A DNA stretch of 64,000 nucleotides from Elephas maximus indicus (lineage: Eukaryota > Chordata > Mammalia > Proboscidea > Elephantidae), in the NCBI RefSeq assembly GCF_024166365.1, contig NC_064820.1:88488001-88552000 (forward strand), given 5' to 3'. The notes under the pieces were generated by a model. It was given only the letters and a program-made list of their open reading frames with translations, was not told where the DNA came from and did not search any database. The first letter of the stretch is position 1; each line of letters starts with the position of its first letter. Both the position numbers and the translations under genes were made by a program. This document shows, piece by piece, positions 34,640 through 48,704 of the stretch.

Positions 34640-34950
34640 AACGGTGGGTTCAGAATTCCTCCTTCCTATCCTTTAGTTCTGGTCTTATATGTCACTTCCT
34701 CCAAAAAGCCTCCTGTGACTGTCTCAGTCTGTGTACCTCTGATCTTGATTCTCCTGTCACCCTTTCCTACCCTATTATAGCTCTTATCATGCTATTTTGT
34801 AACATGTGCTATTTGACTCTCTTTTCATGAGATTATAAATGTTCTGCCATCAGGGGAGATGTCTTTTATTTACGTGCGTATCCCCAGCCAATACCTAGCA
34901 TAGTACCTGGCATCTGGCAGGAGCCAAATAAGCATCTGTTGTATTGGTGG
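34640..34950 (+). repeat. L2 LINE 3' end
   Basis: L2 3' text 'cctccaaaaagcctcctgtg', 'tattatagctcttatcatgc' and 'tagcatagtacctggcatct'. Confidence 0.8.
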
Positions 34951-34954
34951 CTGG

Positions 34955-35860
34955 ATTCCTGTTCTCCCTCTTTTTTGTTCGAGTGTTCAATATTTGATCA
35001 GCGTGGAGGTAAGTGAAGGAGTTCAGTGTCTGCCTGACTTGCTATATTTCAGTAATCACTTTAGTCGTGAGAGGCCATCTAGGCCCCTTTAGCCAGTGAC
35101 ATTGGAAAGCATCAGATTTGTCAGGTCAAGATTCTCTATTTCAAGAGTTTGGGGATGAAGAAGTTGGTTCCAGATCCATTGAAAGGTTGAAAACTTTTGG
35201 CCTTAGGAGTTGGACTAAGGCTGTTTTGTTTGGCATCCCAGTGTCTTTTAAAAAATACGAGCCAATATTTAAAAGTTAGGCGACTTCTACATAAAAATAT
35301 GAATTATAGGTTTCTTGAATAATCAGAATGGCTGGCCACCAACAGCCAGTTCTTATCCACAATCTGCTGGCACTGAATAGCAGCTGCTACTTTTATATAG
35401 TCACTTGCAGTCTCCAGTTTGCTATAGTCCCCATCCCTCATATGTGGGCTTATTTTTGGCCTGCATGGCCCTTTGAAATATTAGGATTTATATCTGTGCT
35501 GAAGAGGACGGAGCTGGGTTTAAGTTTTAGCAGGTACTGAGTTCGAGTTCAGTTTGAGATTGCATCATCTAAGGGAACACAGAATTGACATCTTTCTCTT
35601 ATACCTTGAAACTTCCTCCCAGTGGAGTTGTCCAGAATATGTTCAGTGATGTAGTTGAAAATGATTTAGACTCAGAAACTGCAGCATGGGAAATAAGTAC
35701 GTGATGACTCACCTAATTAGGAATGTAAGTCTTCATGTGCTGGTTACGACTGTTACTATAATTTGAACCATATGAAATTGCCATTTTTGTTGCTAAAAAT
35801 TGTTAAATATTGGCAAATTCATGCGGTTCAACCTAAATGCTTTAGTATAGCTGAATTGTC
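34955..35860. other. XRCC4 intron 1, no recognised feature
   Basis: No assignable repeat or exon seen. Confidence 0.4.
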
Positions 35861-35865
35861 TTTGT

Positions 35866-36062
35866 GTGCCGTCGAGTCAATTCCAACTCATAATGATGTT
35901 ATAGACGCAGTACAACCTGTCCCACAGGGTTTCAAAGCCTGTGATCCTTACAGAAGCAGACTGCCAAGTCTTCCTCCTGCTGAACAGCCAATGGGTTCAA
36001 ACCACTGACCTTTTGTTAAGCAGCTGGGTACTTAACCACACTGCACCATCATGACTCCTTAT
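35866..36062 (-). repeat. AfroSINE, longer subfamily
   Basis: Antisense copy, 'tgccgtcgagtcaattccaa' to 'ctgcaccatcatgactcctt', with the extra block 'cctgtgatccttacagaagc'. Confidence 0.9.
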
Positions 36063-36064
36063 AG

Positions 36065-37520
36065 CTGAATCAGGAAGTATCAAAAATTGAGGATATAGGT
36101 TTTATTTTATCAGAATTAACTCTTATTTCACTTGAACCCCAATCTTATCAACCATCCCCTTGTTTGCCATTAGAAAACAGGCATATAAATGGGTACTGTT
36201 ATAAGTAAATCATGGGTTTATGAGTGGGAGTAAAAGTACAGTGAAAGTCTTGCTCTTTTCCCATATAATTTAATTATATTTCATTTCTGAGCAGTGCGTT
36301 TTTCAAGCAGACAAGGCTGTGTGTAAACTTAGCTGACAGTGTTTCATGTGAAAACACTTCTGAAATTAAAATATAAGAGAGGAATAAAAAATTTCAAGAC
36401 TGAAGAAATCATAATTACCCAAGCTCTTATTGACAAAGGACTGTTGTTTAGCTAATGCTATATTTCAGGTACTATCTTATCTGTTTTCTGCTCTTCAGTT
36501 CTGTTAAATGTCATTCTCACGTGAAACTCTGTAATTAGAGCTAAAGTGTTCTTGTGAAAGTTTAGAAAGTTTCCAAAATAGTAGGTATACTTTCATCCTT
36601 TCTGTCAAGGTTATTTGTAATTGAGAGGGGCTGTTCGATGAATAGGAAGGGAGTCATAGTCTTGGAACTTTGGGTCTAATTTTAAAGGCATTTTTGAATC
36701 TAGGGAAATTTATGCAGGAGTTAGGTCATTTTATTACTTTGTAATACCCACTTCATAGGGCAAGGTAAAGGAGAAAATGAAACTTAAATGGCTCACTTCA
36801 CAATGATTATTAATGGTGTTTGTAAAAGATAAGCAGTGGAAGTGAGCAGTATGATTCTGGAATGGTAGCATCCGGCATTCCACAGACATAGGAAGTAATT
36901 GAGAATGGACCCAGACCATGGTAGAGACCTCTGATTTTCAAAGTTTATTTTATAGTTCTGATGCTTTATTCCTAAAGCATCAGATTGTTAACTTAATGTT
37001 TCCTTGAACATTCGCTGTACATTACAAATTTTCAAACAAGATTATATCAGCAGTTGTACCTGTATTTTGCTCTAATTTGGGTGACCAACCATCCCAGTTT
37101 GCCTGGGATTGAAAATTTTTCATGGACATAGAATTTTAAGTGCTAAAACCAGGAAAATACCAGGTGAATCCACATGGTTAGGATGGGGATAACCCTGATG
37201 TGATTAGAAAGGTATTTAAAAATCCTGTACATTCTTTACCCTTAGGGTTTAGAAAATTCTGACTTGAAAACATTATTTCAGGAAAGCACTTCTAATATAG
37301 AAGGTTACTTTGGTATTTTTGTATTTTAATTGCTTTGAAAATATAAAGGTAAATTGATTTTGTGGTCATTTTTCAAATAAAATCTTAATTTACCCTTTGG
37401 TCAGGCAGATAACATCAACCAGCAAGTAAGTCGATGTGCTATTAATGATGAAAATGCTAGGGTAAATTATGAAGTGAAAAATCTTCAGTGTGGAAATGCT
37501 GATAGAAAGACAAACATTGA
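36065..37520. other. XRCC4 intron 1, no recognised feature
   Basis: AT-rich and apparently single-copy sequence. Nothing assignable. Confidence 0.4.
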
Positions 37521-37524
37521 ATGT

Positions 37525-37672
37525 TGTTGTTCTTAGGTGCCGTTGAGTCAGTTCTGACTGATAGCAACCCTATAGGATACAGTAGAACTGCCCCATAGGG
37601 TTTCCAAGGAGCGGCTGGTGGATGTGAACTGCCAGCCTTTTCGTTAGCAGCCTAACTCAACCACTACATCAA
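37525..37672 (-). repeat. AfroSINE
   Basis: Antisense copy from 'ggtgccgttgagtcagttct' to 'actcaaccactacatcaa'. The extreme head is degraded. Confidence 0.88.
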
Positions 37673-37823
37673 TAATGTATGACAAATAAGAAAACAGTTC
37701 TTTTCTTTCCACTTAGTTTTCCCAAATTCTATGAGTGATGTTTGTCTTATCCAAAGTAAATAGCCCAGTGTTTTGTCACTTAAACCTTTCTTTCCTTTTC
37801 ATCTAGTAAGTAAATATGCTCCT

Positions 37824-38165
37824 CTTATGGATTGAATTGTGATCCCCCAAAATATGTGTTATAAATCCGAATTTCTATGCCTGTGGTTATAATTCCATTT
37901 GGGAATGGGTTGTCTGTTATGTTAACAAGACAGGACTCGTGTAGGGTATATCTTGAGTCAATCTCTTGAGATATAAAGGAAATTAAATAAGCAAGTTGAA
38001 GAAGCAGAGATGGGGGAAGAGAGATGCGAAGCCACACAAAGATAGCCCAGGAGCTGAAGCTGAAAAGATACAAGGACCTTCTTCCAGAACCTACAGAGAG
38101 TAAGCCTTTCCCTAGAGCAAGCACCCTAAATTCGCACTTCTAGCCCCTTAAACTGTGAGATAGAA
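37824..38165 (+). repeat. MaLR-like LTR, truncated
   Basis: It starts 'tatggattgaattgtgatcc' and follows the same family as 33.9 and 49.5 kb ('gacaaggacc'-type 'tacaaggaccttcttccaga'). It breaks off before the usual AATAAA/CA end, near 'ttaaactgtgagatagaata'. Confidence 0.78.
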
Positions 38166-38410
38166 TACATGATAGAATTTTGAAAGACCAACAGTTTCTT
38201 CATTGCAAATACCATTTTTCAGCAACATAAATGGTGACTGTACGTGTGGACCTCACCAGATGGAATACACGGGAATCAAATTGACTACATCTGTGGAAAA
38301 AGGCGATGGAAAAGCTCCATATGATGAGTCAGAACAAGGCCAGGGGCTGACTGGAAATGAGCAGAATTATGCAGTAGTATCAATTGTTGATACTACCTAA
38401 TTAAACTATA
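38166..38410 (+). repeat. RTE endonuclease C-terminal fragment
   Basis: Matches the RTE endonuclease end: 'cagcaacataaatggtgact', 'ctcaccagatggaatacac', 'aatcaaattgactacatctg' (the Asn-Gln-Ile-Asp-Tyr-Ile region). It is followed at 38411-38430 by a short AfroSINE-head-like piece ('aaggagtcgtgatggcgcag'). Confidence 0.72.
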
Positions 38411-38429
38411 AGGAGTCGTGATGGCGCAG

Positions 38430-39395
38430 TATTATGTTGTTGAAAAAGGAATTTGCAATGAATAAGTCATTGATCTTGCAAAACTCTATCATGCCATCTC
38501 TGGCATCTTTATTATCAGGTAGGTCATATTTTCCAACTACCAATCCTTTTTCTTTTTTTCCCACTTTTGCATTACAATCACCAGTAGTTAATCAATACAT
38601 CTTGATTGCATGTTTGGTCAATTTCAGACTGCAGAACTTGGTAAAAATCTTCAGCTTCTTCATCTTTGGCCTTAGTGGTTGGGACACAAATTTGAATATA
38701 TAGTTTTATTAGCTGTTATTCCTTGTAGGCATATTAATATTATCCTATCACTGACAGCATTGTACTTTAGGGTAGATCTTGAAATTTTCTTTTTGATGAT
38801 GAATGTGACGCTATTCCTCTTCAATTTGTTATTCCCAACATAGTGGACCATATGATTGTCTGATTCACAATGGCCAATATCAGTCCATTTCAGCTAACGA
38901 TGCCCAGGGTATCGACCTTTATGCGTTCCATTTCATCTTTGATGATGTCCAACTTTCCTTGATTCATAGTTCGCACATTCTGTGTTCTATTATTTATTAA
39001 TGGGTGTTTGCAGCTGTCTCTTCTCATCTTGAGTGGTGCCACCTCATCAAATGAAGGCCTCGAAAGCTTTACTCCAACCACGTTATTAAGGTCTTTTCTA
39101 GTTTGAGTAGGCAGCTCTTCCCTAGTTGTATTTTGAGTGCCTTCCAAACGGAAGGCCTCGTCTTCTGGCACTATATCAGACAGTGTTCTTCTGCTATTCA
39201 TAAGGTTTTCACTGGCCAGTTTTTTCGGAAGTATACCTCCAGGTCCTTCCTTCTAGTCTGTGATATTCTGCAAGCTCAGCTGAAACCTGTCCACTCTTAA
39301 GTGACCCTGCTGATATTTGAAATGTCAGTGGCATAGCTTCTAGCATCACAGTAACACACAAGCCCCTACAGTACGACAGACTGATAGACAAGTGG
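38430..39395 (-). repeat. RTE endonuclease N-terminal and 5'-region fragment
   Basis: The - strand codes 'NVRTMNQGKLDIIKDEMERI' followed by 'DTLGIVS' and 'ELKWTDIGH', an apurinic-like (EEP) endonuclease start of RTE type. Further downstream on that strand is degraded endonuclease. The 5' block 'ctagtctgtgatattctgca' lies at the high-coordinate end. It is tail-to-tail with the + strand fragment at 38166-38410. Confidence 0.82.
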
Positions 39396-39403
39396 ATTAC
39401 AGT

Positions 39404-39498
39404 TTTGAAAACCCCATAGGCCAGTTCTCTCTGTCCCATAGAGTTGCTATGAGTCAGAATCGACTCGAAGGCAACAGTTAGGGTGTTTTGGTTTTTAG
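39404..39498 (+). repeat. AfroSINE, 5'-truncated
   Basis: 3' half only: 'ctgtcccatagagttgctat' to 'cgactcgaaggcaacagtta'. Confidence 0.85.
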
Positions 39499-39499
39499 A

Positions 39500-41285
39500 A
39501 AACTAAGACAGTTCTTATTCTTTAATTTTTCTAATACAATAGGACATTTTAAAAAATCTATCACAGCACGTTTGGCTTGCAGTTTACATTTAATTTCTTT
39601 TCCTTTATTTAAAAAAATAAGGTAACACAGAATAATGGGATCAGGAATCTAATTACAGACTATTAACAGCATGTGCTGTTTGCTAATCTTTATTCTGAAC
39701 TCACTTTAGGTATCGACTACTTTTCTCTACAAGGGGGCACTTAAGTTAATTGCTTCATTAGAAACATGCATTTAGCCCTTTCTGATCTGTAAGTACAACT
39801 TCCTGGCATAGCTGCAGAAGTTAGAACACCTGCAGCCCAAACAGCTTGAAAGGAAGCCATAACTTACTATACAGGAAAATAAAAGAAGCTCAAATTCAAA
39901 ATGGTGTTATCAATGATACAGTGTTGTAACTAACTTGAGCTGACCTAAGTGTGTTGGCTTCTGCAGCGTGTCTTATCAGCATCCAAAAGGGCATACAAAA
40001 TTCTTTGTAAAGTAATTTGAAAAGCGTCTTGTTTATTCAGAAGCAACTGTGAATGGTATTTGTTCAGAATGTAGATCACATCAATGGCATACCAGCCAAC
40101 AACTTATTTCTTTTCTGAGAGAAAAGCCAAGTTATCAAAGACACAAAGTACTAAAGATAAGCTTCTCAATTCTCAACTGTTCTGGGCTCTCAATAAAGCT
40201 ACTGATGTACAAATTTGGGGTGGTACTCAACTGTTTCCACCTGCAGGCTTGTCTTAGATCCTTGGCTCTAGCTGGGAGAGGTGCTGATACTAGTGTGACC
40301 TATTGTGCCCTTTGAAAACAAAACACAGGCTTTCTTATAGCCCTAATCAATCAGTCCTTCTGAAGAGGGCCCACCCCGCTTCTTCAAGTAGTCTTCAGGC
40401 AAAAAACTATCACTGACTATTCCCATTTACAGTGCTGGTGACAACAAAGAGATGGTCGATCTGCCCTTACTGAATCTTAAAAGATGTTCCAAGTCATCCT
40501 TTTTTTCTGTTTCTGTGGTTTATTCTTAGATATTTTGTATTTGGTATTTAACGAGAGGGTGACCTTAGTAAGTAAGAGAATGAGGTGCTTTCAAAACTGG
40601 CTTCAATAGTATATTATCAGGGAATGAAGCCTCAGCTGATATAAAGAAAACACTTCTGAACCAAGGCACAAAATACTTGAAGAAGATTGTGTTGCCATAT
40701 TTGAGCTATTAATATGGTAAGTGCTTAAACATGGTTCAAATGTAGCAGTCTGAGTTTCATTCTCGAGTTCAATACAATAGAATAAAAAAAATCGTTTACT
40801 TTTTGTGATGAGTAGGTAGAGTTAATCAGAAAAGTGAAAAATATTTGAAACATGAATAATTCTATTCAAAGATGTTCATAAAGCTAATCTGATCTTCCAA
40901 TTTTTTTTTGTTTTTTAACATTAATGGTATTAAAGCTCTTTCTATTATTATGAAGGCAGAATGAGTTACTGACAGACATCTGGAATGTTGGATATTAAAC
41001 AAATTTGTCTCTGTAATTAGAATATTATCACTTGTTTCAAATATGTTAAAAAGTAGCAATGAAAGTAATTATCGTTTTATGGGAAATCTAAGTGGTGTTT
41101 TTTTCTTTCACAAAGTTATGTCAAAGCTAAATGTAATCAAGATTCTTGAGGCACATTTAAGAAGAAATAGCCTGTGCACTGTGTGTGTGTTTGTGTAAAT
41201 ACTATAGAGGCAAAATATGGCCTTTCATAAGCAGTTCTTGTACCCTCACCCCATAAAAGAAAATTCTGTGTTATGGGCCCAGTCT
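39500..41285. other. XRCC4 intron 1, no recognised feature
   Basis: AT-rich and mostly single-copy in appearance, with a short GT tract at about 41180-41195. Confidence 0.4.
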
Positions 41286-42220
41286 CAGTTATGAAGACTT
41301 ATTAAAAATCTATAGCAATTAACATAGTATGAGATTGGTATATGGATAGAAAACCTGACTAATGGGACCAAATGAAGGTTCTGGAAACAGATCCACACAT
41401 ACACAGTAACATGGTTTATGACAAAGGTAACACTACAGTGTGGCTGGGAAAAGGATAGTCTTCCATAAATAGTATGGGGTCATTTGGATAGCCATGTGGG
41501 AAAAATATGTCCTACCTGACACCATACCAAAAAAAAAAAAAAAATCAACCCCAGGTAGATTACAATTTTAAATATAGGAGAACATCTTAGTGACTAAAGA
41601 GTTCTTAAACAGAATGAAAAAAAAACACTATAACATTAAAAAATTGATAAATTCTATTTCACTAAAATTAAGGATTTCTTTTCATCTAAAGATGCAATTG
41701 TGAGAATGAAAAGGTAACTATTCACAATATCTTTATCTCTGTGTACATATTCTTTATAATATATATTTTATTGACGTACTAGAATAAAGAACAAATCAGT
41801 AAGAAAAAGAGAACCATGGGAAACATTGGCAAGATGAACAGCTGTTCCACGAAATAGGATATTCAGATTGCCTTTTTTATAAGTATATGAAATGTACTCA
41901 GCATCATTACTCATCAGAGAAATGTGAATTAAAACCACAGTGCGATGCTATTACATATCCACTAAATTGGCTAAAATAAAAATGATGGAAAATGTTAGCA
42001 AGGATGTGGAACAACCAGAATTCTCATATACTGAGTATAAATTGGTGCAAACATTTGGAAATGTATTTGGCAGTATAGTACTGAAACTGAGTATATGTAT
42101 ATCCTATGATCCAGCAATTTCACTTGTAGTCATATACCCAACAGAGATGCTTAGATATTTGCTAGGATGTTTATAGCAGCATTATTTTTAGTAGTCAAAA
42201 CTTGAAAACTACCCAAATGC

Positions 42221-42337
42221 AGTTTCTTGCAAAAATATTAATTTTGTTCTTCTATAGCAGGTGACCAGAGAATGGAGAGAAAAGTAAGCCAAATCTATCT
42301 TGCTTCTGAACCCAATATGATTGATTTTCTACAAGTA
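42221..42337 (+). pseudogene. XRCC4: Partial duplicate of XRCC4 exon 2 inside an L1
   Basis: This segment matches 43501-43618 (41 bp of intron before exon 2 plus the first 77 bp of the exon) at about 90% identity: roughly ten substitutions and one 1-bp gap. It keeps the 3' splice site ('tatagcag|gtgacc'), the ATG at 42272 and 22 codons of the XRCC4 N-terminus with a few changes. The match ends at 'ctacaagta' and L1 sequence resumes ('gaagaatggataaataaatt'). Intron sequence in the copy excludes retroposition, and the L1 flanks show the insert entered an existing L1 with loss of about 15 bp. The frame stays open into L1 ORF2 sequence to a stop at 42428-42430. Whether it is ever spliced is unknown. 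Confidence 0.92.
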
Positions 42338-42539
42338 GAAGAATGGATAAATAAATTGTACTATTTGCATAGAAGGGAATACTGTACAACCATTAGGATG
42401 ATCTACAGCTATAAGAAACAATATGGATAAAACTCTCAAACAAAGGAATTCGGACACAAGAGAGAACATTCTGTATGATCCTAATTTATAAAAATTACAA
42501 AAACAATCAACACTCTGATCTTTGCTAGAAGTTAAAACC

Positions 42540-42693
42540 AAAAAAAGCCATTGCCATCAAGCCAATTCTGACTTATAGCAGCCCTATAGGACAGAGTAGA
42601 ACTACCCCATAGGGTTTCCAAGGAGCAGATGGTGGATTTGAACTGCCAACCTTTTGGTTAGCAGCTAAACACTTAACCACTGCACCACCAGGG
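42540..42693 (-). repeat. AfroSINE in old L1
   Basis: Full antisense copy from 'gccattgccatcaagccaat' to 'aaccactgcaccaccaggg'. L1 continues on both sides. Confidence 0.92.
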
Positions 42694-42884
42694 TGGTTAT
42701 CTTGGGAGGCAGCGACTTGAAGAGAGTATGAAAATGAGTTCCAGAGTGGTAATGTTGTGCTTTTGGATCTAGGTATTGCATACGTGGGTTTGTTCAATTT
42801 GTAAAATTCATTGAAGAGTATTGTAATAGATACACTTTTCTGTGCGTGTTTAATACTTCAGTACAACATTTTAAAATGCGGAAG

Positions 42885-45085
<2,201 letters not shown>

Positions 45086-45087
45086 AA

Positions 45088-45208
45088 AAGGTCAGGAGTT
45101 TGAATCCACCAGGTGCTCCTTGGAAACCCTATGGGGCAGTTCTACTGTGTCCTATAGGGTCTCTATGAGTAGGAATCAACTCGACAGCAACGGGTTTAAC
45201 GGGTTTTG
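45088..45208 (+). repeat. AfroSINE, 5'-truncated
   Basis: It starts within the tRNA-like region ('aaaggtcaggagtttgaatc') and runs to 'caactcgacagcaacgggtt'. Confidence 0.9.
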
Positions 45209-45294
45209 AGTTGACATAACATTTACAGAACATTTTATTTATGCTGTAGAAAATGCATTGGCAATTGTTCTTAATAGTATTAATGTGGTTATTG

Positions 45295-45420
45295 TTTCAC
45301 TAGATTAGATCCCTTGAGGGCAAGGAACACATCTAATTTATAAACCACTCTGTATACATGTCTCTACCAGGTTTTAGCACAAACATGCTCAATGAATATT
45401 TTCTGAATGAAAGAATGAGA
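45295..45420 (+). repeat. L2 LINE 3' end
   Basis: 'gatcccttgagggcaaggaa' and 'catgctcaatgaatattttc' are the L2 3' terminus. Confidence 0.7.
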
Positions 45421-45424
45421 GGAT

Positions 45425-47065
45425 TCCCCAAATATATAAAACCAGTTAGGAGAAAAAGAAAATTAATCTTTTTAGTTTAGTCCTAGCATATTTTTGAATG
45501 AAAATTCCTTTCATATTTATTTATTGTTGACGTTGACCATAAATACAGTATTTTACTATTTATTTTCCAGCTGTGGGAATTTAGTGTGACAAAAATGTGA
45601 TACCAAACTTCTGTATTCTCTGGTGGGTTGTTAACATTTTGACTTCCTGTACTGGACAGGCTTTCAAACAGAAAATTTTATAATACACTTAATCTGGCCA
45701 TTTTATTTTCAAAGATATCTACTAAAGTTTTAAATCTTACATATGTTGTATACCTTTCAATATTCATTTTTATTTTCTTATTTTAAATTTCAAGATCAAA
45801 ATATGAAACCAAGTGATATAACTTTGTTCCCAAGTTTAGTTAAGTCTCGTTAAGTACGTAATTTAGCACTTTACCGATAGACAATAACATGATTAAAAAC
45901 ATTGAACCAATTAAATAATTGAAACATAGTTAATTGAATTTCCTTCCTATACCTCATCCTGTTTTTTTGTACAGCCTGCTGGTTGTTGCAACCTTCAATT
46001 TGGGTAATTTTTTTTTTCTCTTTTCATTTGAGTGAAATTAAAAGGATATGGAGTTACTTTTAATCTCCCACACACTGAAATCACTGATTTTGTTTCCATT
46101 AGCAATGTTTTATCTAATGAATGTACTTTTGGTCTAATTATCATGTGATTGATCATCACCTCCACATTTTACAGGGTTATATCACAGGGTTCAGTCACAA
46201 AGTTGGCTAATGATTGATGATAATTATGTGACTTTCATAAGAATTGTTACCGACAGTAAGAAACTTACATCACCCATCTTTGGAGTAAGTTTGTTGAAAA
46301 GTAAATTAAACCTTCTTAATTCTTTTACTAGCAAATAATTAGATCAAATTATATTTGTCCTAAATATAGATGTTTGGTGACCTGTAGAGAAATTGTGTGA
46401 CAGAACTCAGTGGAAAAAGGATTTTTAATAAATGATGTAGTAGAGTGGGTCAGTGATGTGATACCATCAGAATCCCTTATGGGATGATAAGGCTGTGTGT
46501 CTTGAGCTTGGACAAAAACTTTGGATATTATTGGAGGAAACTCTACAGCCTTTTAGTTAGTTGTGCAATGGAATCCAAAGCAAAAATCTTCTTGCTTGCA
46601 TGTTCATCTACCCACAAATAATGTTAGAGTGACATTGCCTTGGCTCTTGTTTCTCTGAGAACAGTTCCCTGTTTTTTGGTCATGTTGGCCTATTCACCTC
46701 TTATACCCATGTAATGTGGTTTAGCTATATCCCTGTTGAATTTTATTGTTTCCATTGCTTTTATTCCTTGTTCTGAAGTTGTTGGGAAATAGAATGCTTA
46801 CAGCTGTGCTTTTTCCAGATGTAACACAAAATTCAAAACTGGTGACCAAGTAATTTTTCCAAGATTAAGGTTCTAAATATCCAGTAATATTTTTACATTC
46901 ACCCTTGTTAGGAAATGTTCAAGTGATTTTTTTTTTAAAGTGGTGCCTTTTAAACATTTTAAAAAGGGAAGTATAAATAGGAAGATGATTTTCTTGATTT
47001 CCTTTCATATGTTTTCTAGTTCTGTAAAATGAAACATTTCATAATAGGCATAGCATTCGTAGGTA
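45425..47065. other. XRCC4 intron 2, no recognised feature
   Basis: AT-rich, apparently single-copy sequence. Nothing assignable. Confidence 0.4.
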
Positions 47066-47067
47066 GT

Positions 47068-47268
47068 TGTTTTAAGTTGCCATCAAGTCGATTTCACCTT
47101 GTTGTGACCCCATGTGTGCAGAGTATTGCTGCTCCATTGGGCTTTCAAGGCTTTTGGAGGCAGATTGCCAGCCCTGTCTTCTGAAATGCCTCTGGATAGG
47201 TTCAAACTGCCAATCCTCCATTTTGTAGTCAAGCACTTAACTATTTGTGCCGCCCAGGGACTCCTAGA
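47068..47268 (-). repeat. AfroSINE-like SINE, diverged long form
   Basis: Antisense: 'gttgccatcaagtcgatttc', a middle block 'ttttggaggcagattgccag', and head 'tgccgcccagggactcct'. It is more diverged than other copies and may be an older subfamily. Confidence 0.8.
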
Positions 47269-47284
47269 GTAATACTATAACATG

Positions 47285-47405
47285 GGGCACATGAATGTAA
47301 TCTCCATAAGGGCTGGAAATTTTGTCTTTTCACTGTTCTATCTCAGGTGCCTAGTATTGTGCCTGGCACGTGGTAGATGCTTATTAAGTATTTTTTAATG
47401 AATTG
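47285..47405 (+). repeat. L2 LINE 3' end
   Basis: 'tctccataagggctggaaat' and 'ctagtattgtgcctggcacg', then 'agatgcttattaag'. Confidence 0.72.
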
Positions 47406-47409
47406 AGTG

Positions 47410-48135
47410 AAAACATTCTATTAAGTATTTTCAAATAGGTATATTTTCATTTTAATGAAATTTAGAATTGTTTTCACTAGGATATTTTATCAATAGATCT
47501 TTTTTTCTGTTTTTAAGTATTTCTTTTAGGTTTTTTTGTGGCTGTATTAAATGACTTCTACAGATTCATTTCTTTTTTCTCTGTGAAGTAATTGCTCTCC
47601 CCAGGCATTACTAATTCTTCAAAATAATTCACTCACAAAACGTGAAATTATTCCTTAGATAGGAAGCATTTGTCTTCTTCTTTTAACTTTTTTTTTTTGG
47701 AAGAACTATTAAGGTATTTGAAAAGTCAGTAGATTTGGTAGTATTCATCTTAAACATGCATCTGCTTGTAGAAAGAGAAAATATGTGAATGTGCTTTAGA
47801 AGCTGTAAAATCACATAAGAATATGTGGTATTTTTATTCTTACCTATGTTAAAATGATATATTGAGACTCATTATCAAAAAAAAAAAAAAAAAAATTTAT
47901 TACCAAAGATTGATCTCGCAGATTATATGGATACCTTCCAAGACTCTCTGTCGTGGGACTTCCAGACACGTGATCACACACAGACCAGAGTTAGGAAAAG
48001 GTGTGTTTTATATTTAGGGATTCTTTAATCAACATTTTCTTGTATGCTGTAATACAGTTCTAACATGTTCTTCAAAATTATGGAAGAAAATAACTTATAC
48101 AATGTCCCGTGCTTCTGCCTCACTTAAAAACAAAA
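47410..48135. other. XRCC4 intron 2, no recognised feature
   Basis: AT-rich, with a poly(A) run at about 47878-47896 that may be a tail remnant. Nothing else assignable. Confidence 0.4.
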
Positions 48136-48139
48136 TACC

Positions 48140-48262
48140 CAGAGAGACATAGGTATGAATCCCAACTCACCACTTACCTATTTCATGACCCTAGACCATC
48201 ACTTGATCTCTCTGAGCCTCAATTTTCTCATTTATAATATTAAAATAATATCTGTCTTTCAA
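48140..48262 (+). repeat. MIR SINE
   Basis: MIR core 'catcacttgatctctctgag' and 'cctcaattttctcattta'. Confidence 0.7.
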
Positions 48263-48318
48263 ACTTATGAAAATAAGACAGATAAATATAGCCAGTAATT
48301 ATATAAGTATAGAATTAT

Positions 48319-48374
48319 AGGTTCGCTATGAGTTGGAATCGCCTTGACAATAACAGGGTGTTTTTTTTTTTTTA
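48319..48374 (+). repeat. AfroSINE 3' tail fragment
   Basis: Only 'ggttcgctatgagttggaat' and 'gccttgacaataacagggtg' with a T-run. Confidence 0.7.
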
Positions 48375-48379
48375 AGAAC

Positions 48380-48704
48380 CATATGGGCCTGCCATCCTGT
48401 AGCAGACTGAGTTGACGCAGGAAACCACCCAAGCACACATACACAATCCAAATAAATGTTAGATGAAATCTTGTAATTTTAAAAGTCAATAAACAGATAA
48501 GTGGCCTCTTTTAAATATAAGAAGGGGAAATTGCCGTGTGTCATGTACAAAGAAGTATTTGAAAACCAAAGTGGTTAATAGGAGCTAAAGCTTAACTGTC
48601 TATTCATGAATTATCTGAACTAGGTATACGTCTAAATGACTGTGATTGTAATTCTTGAGTGAGGTAGAATGTTGAGGTTGCAGGCCTCTAAGGAAAGATT
48701 ATTC
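48380..48704. other. XRCC4 intron 2, no recognised feature
   Basis: Single-copy-looking AT-rich sequence. Confidence 0.4.

Larger units (their letters stand above)
41290..42880 (+). mobile_element. Old L1 LINE, ORF2 3' part and 3' UTR, with two insertions
   Basis: Reads the L1 ORF2 late region on the + strand: 'gggaaaaggatagtcttcca', 'ctcatcagagaaatgtgaat', 'atatcctatgatccagcaat', 'gtttatagcagcattatt'. It is interrupted by the XRCC4 exon-2 copy at 42221-42337 and by an AfroSINE at 42540-42693. It looks older than the L1 at 18.6 kb. Ends are approximate. Confidence 0.85.

Noticed and set aside
38166..39395. Twin-primed (5'-inverted) RTE insertion
   Set aside because: Twin priming would place the inverted 5' part before the sense 3' part on the same strand. 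Here the order is the reverse and the 3' end is absent.
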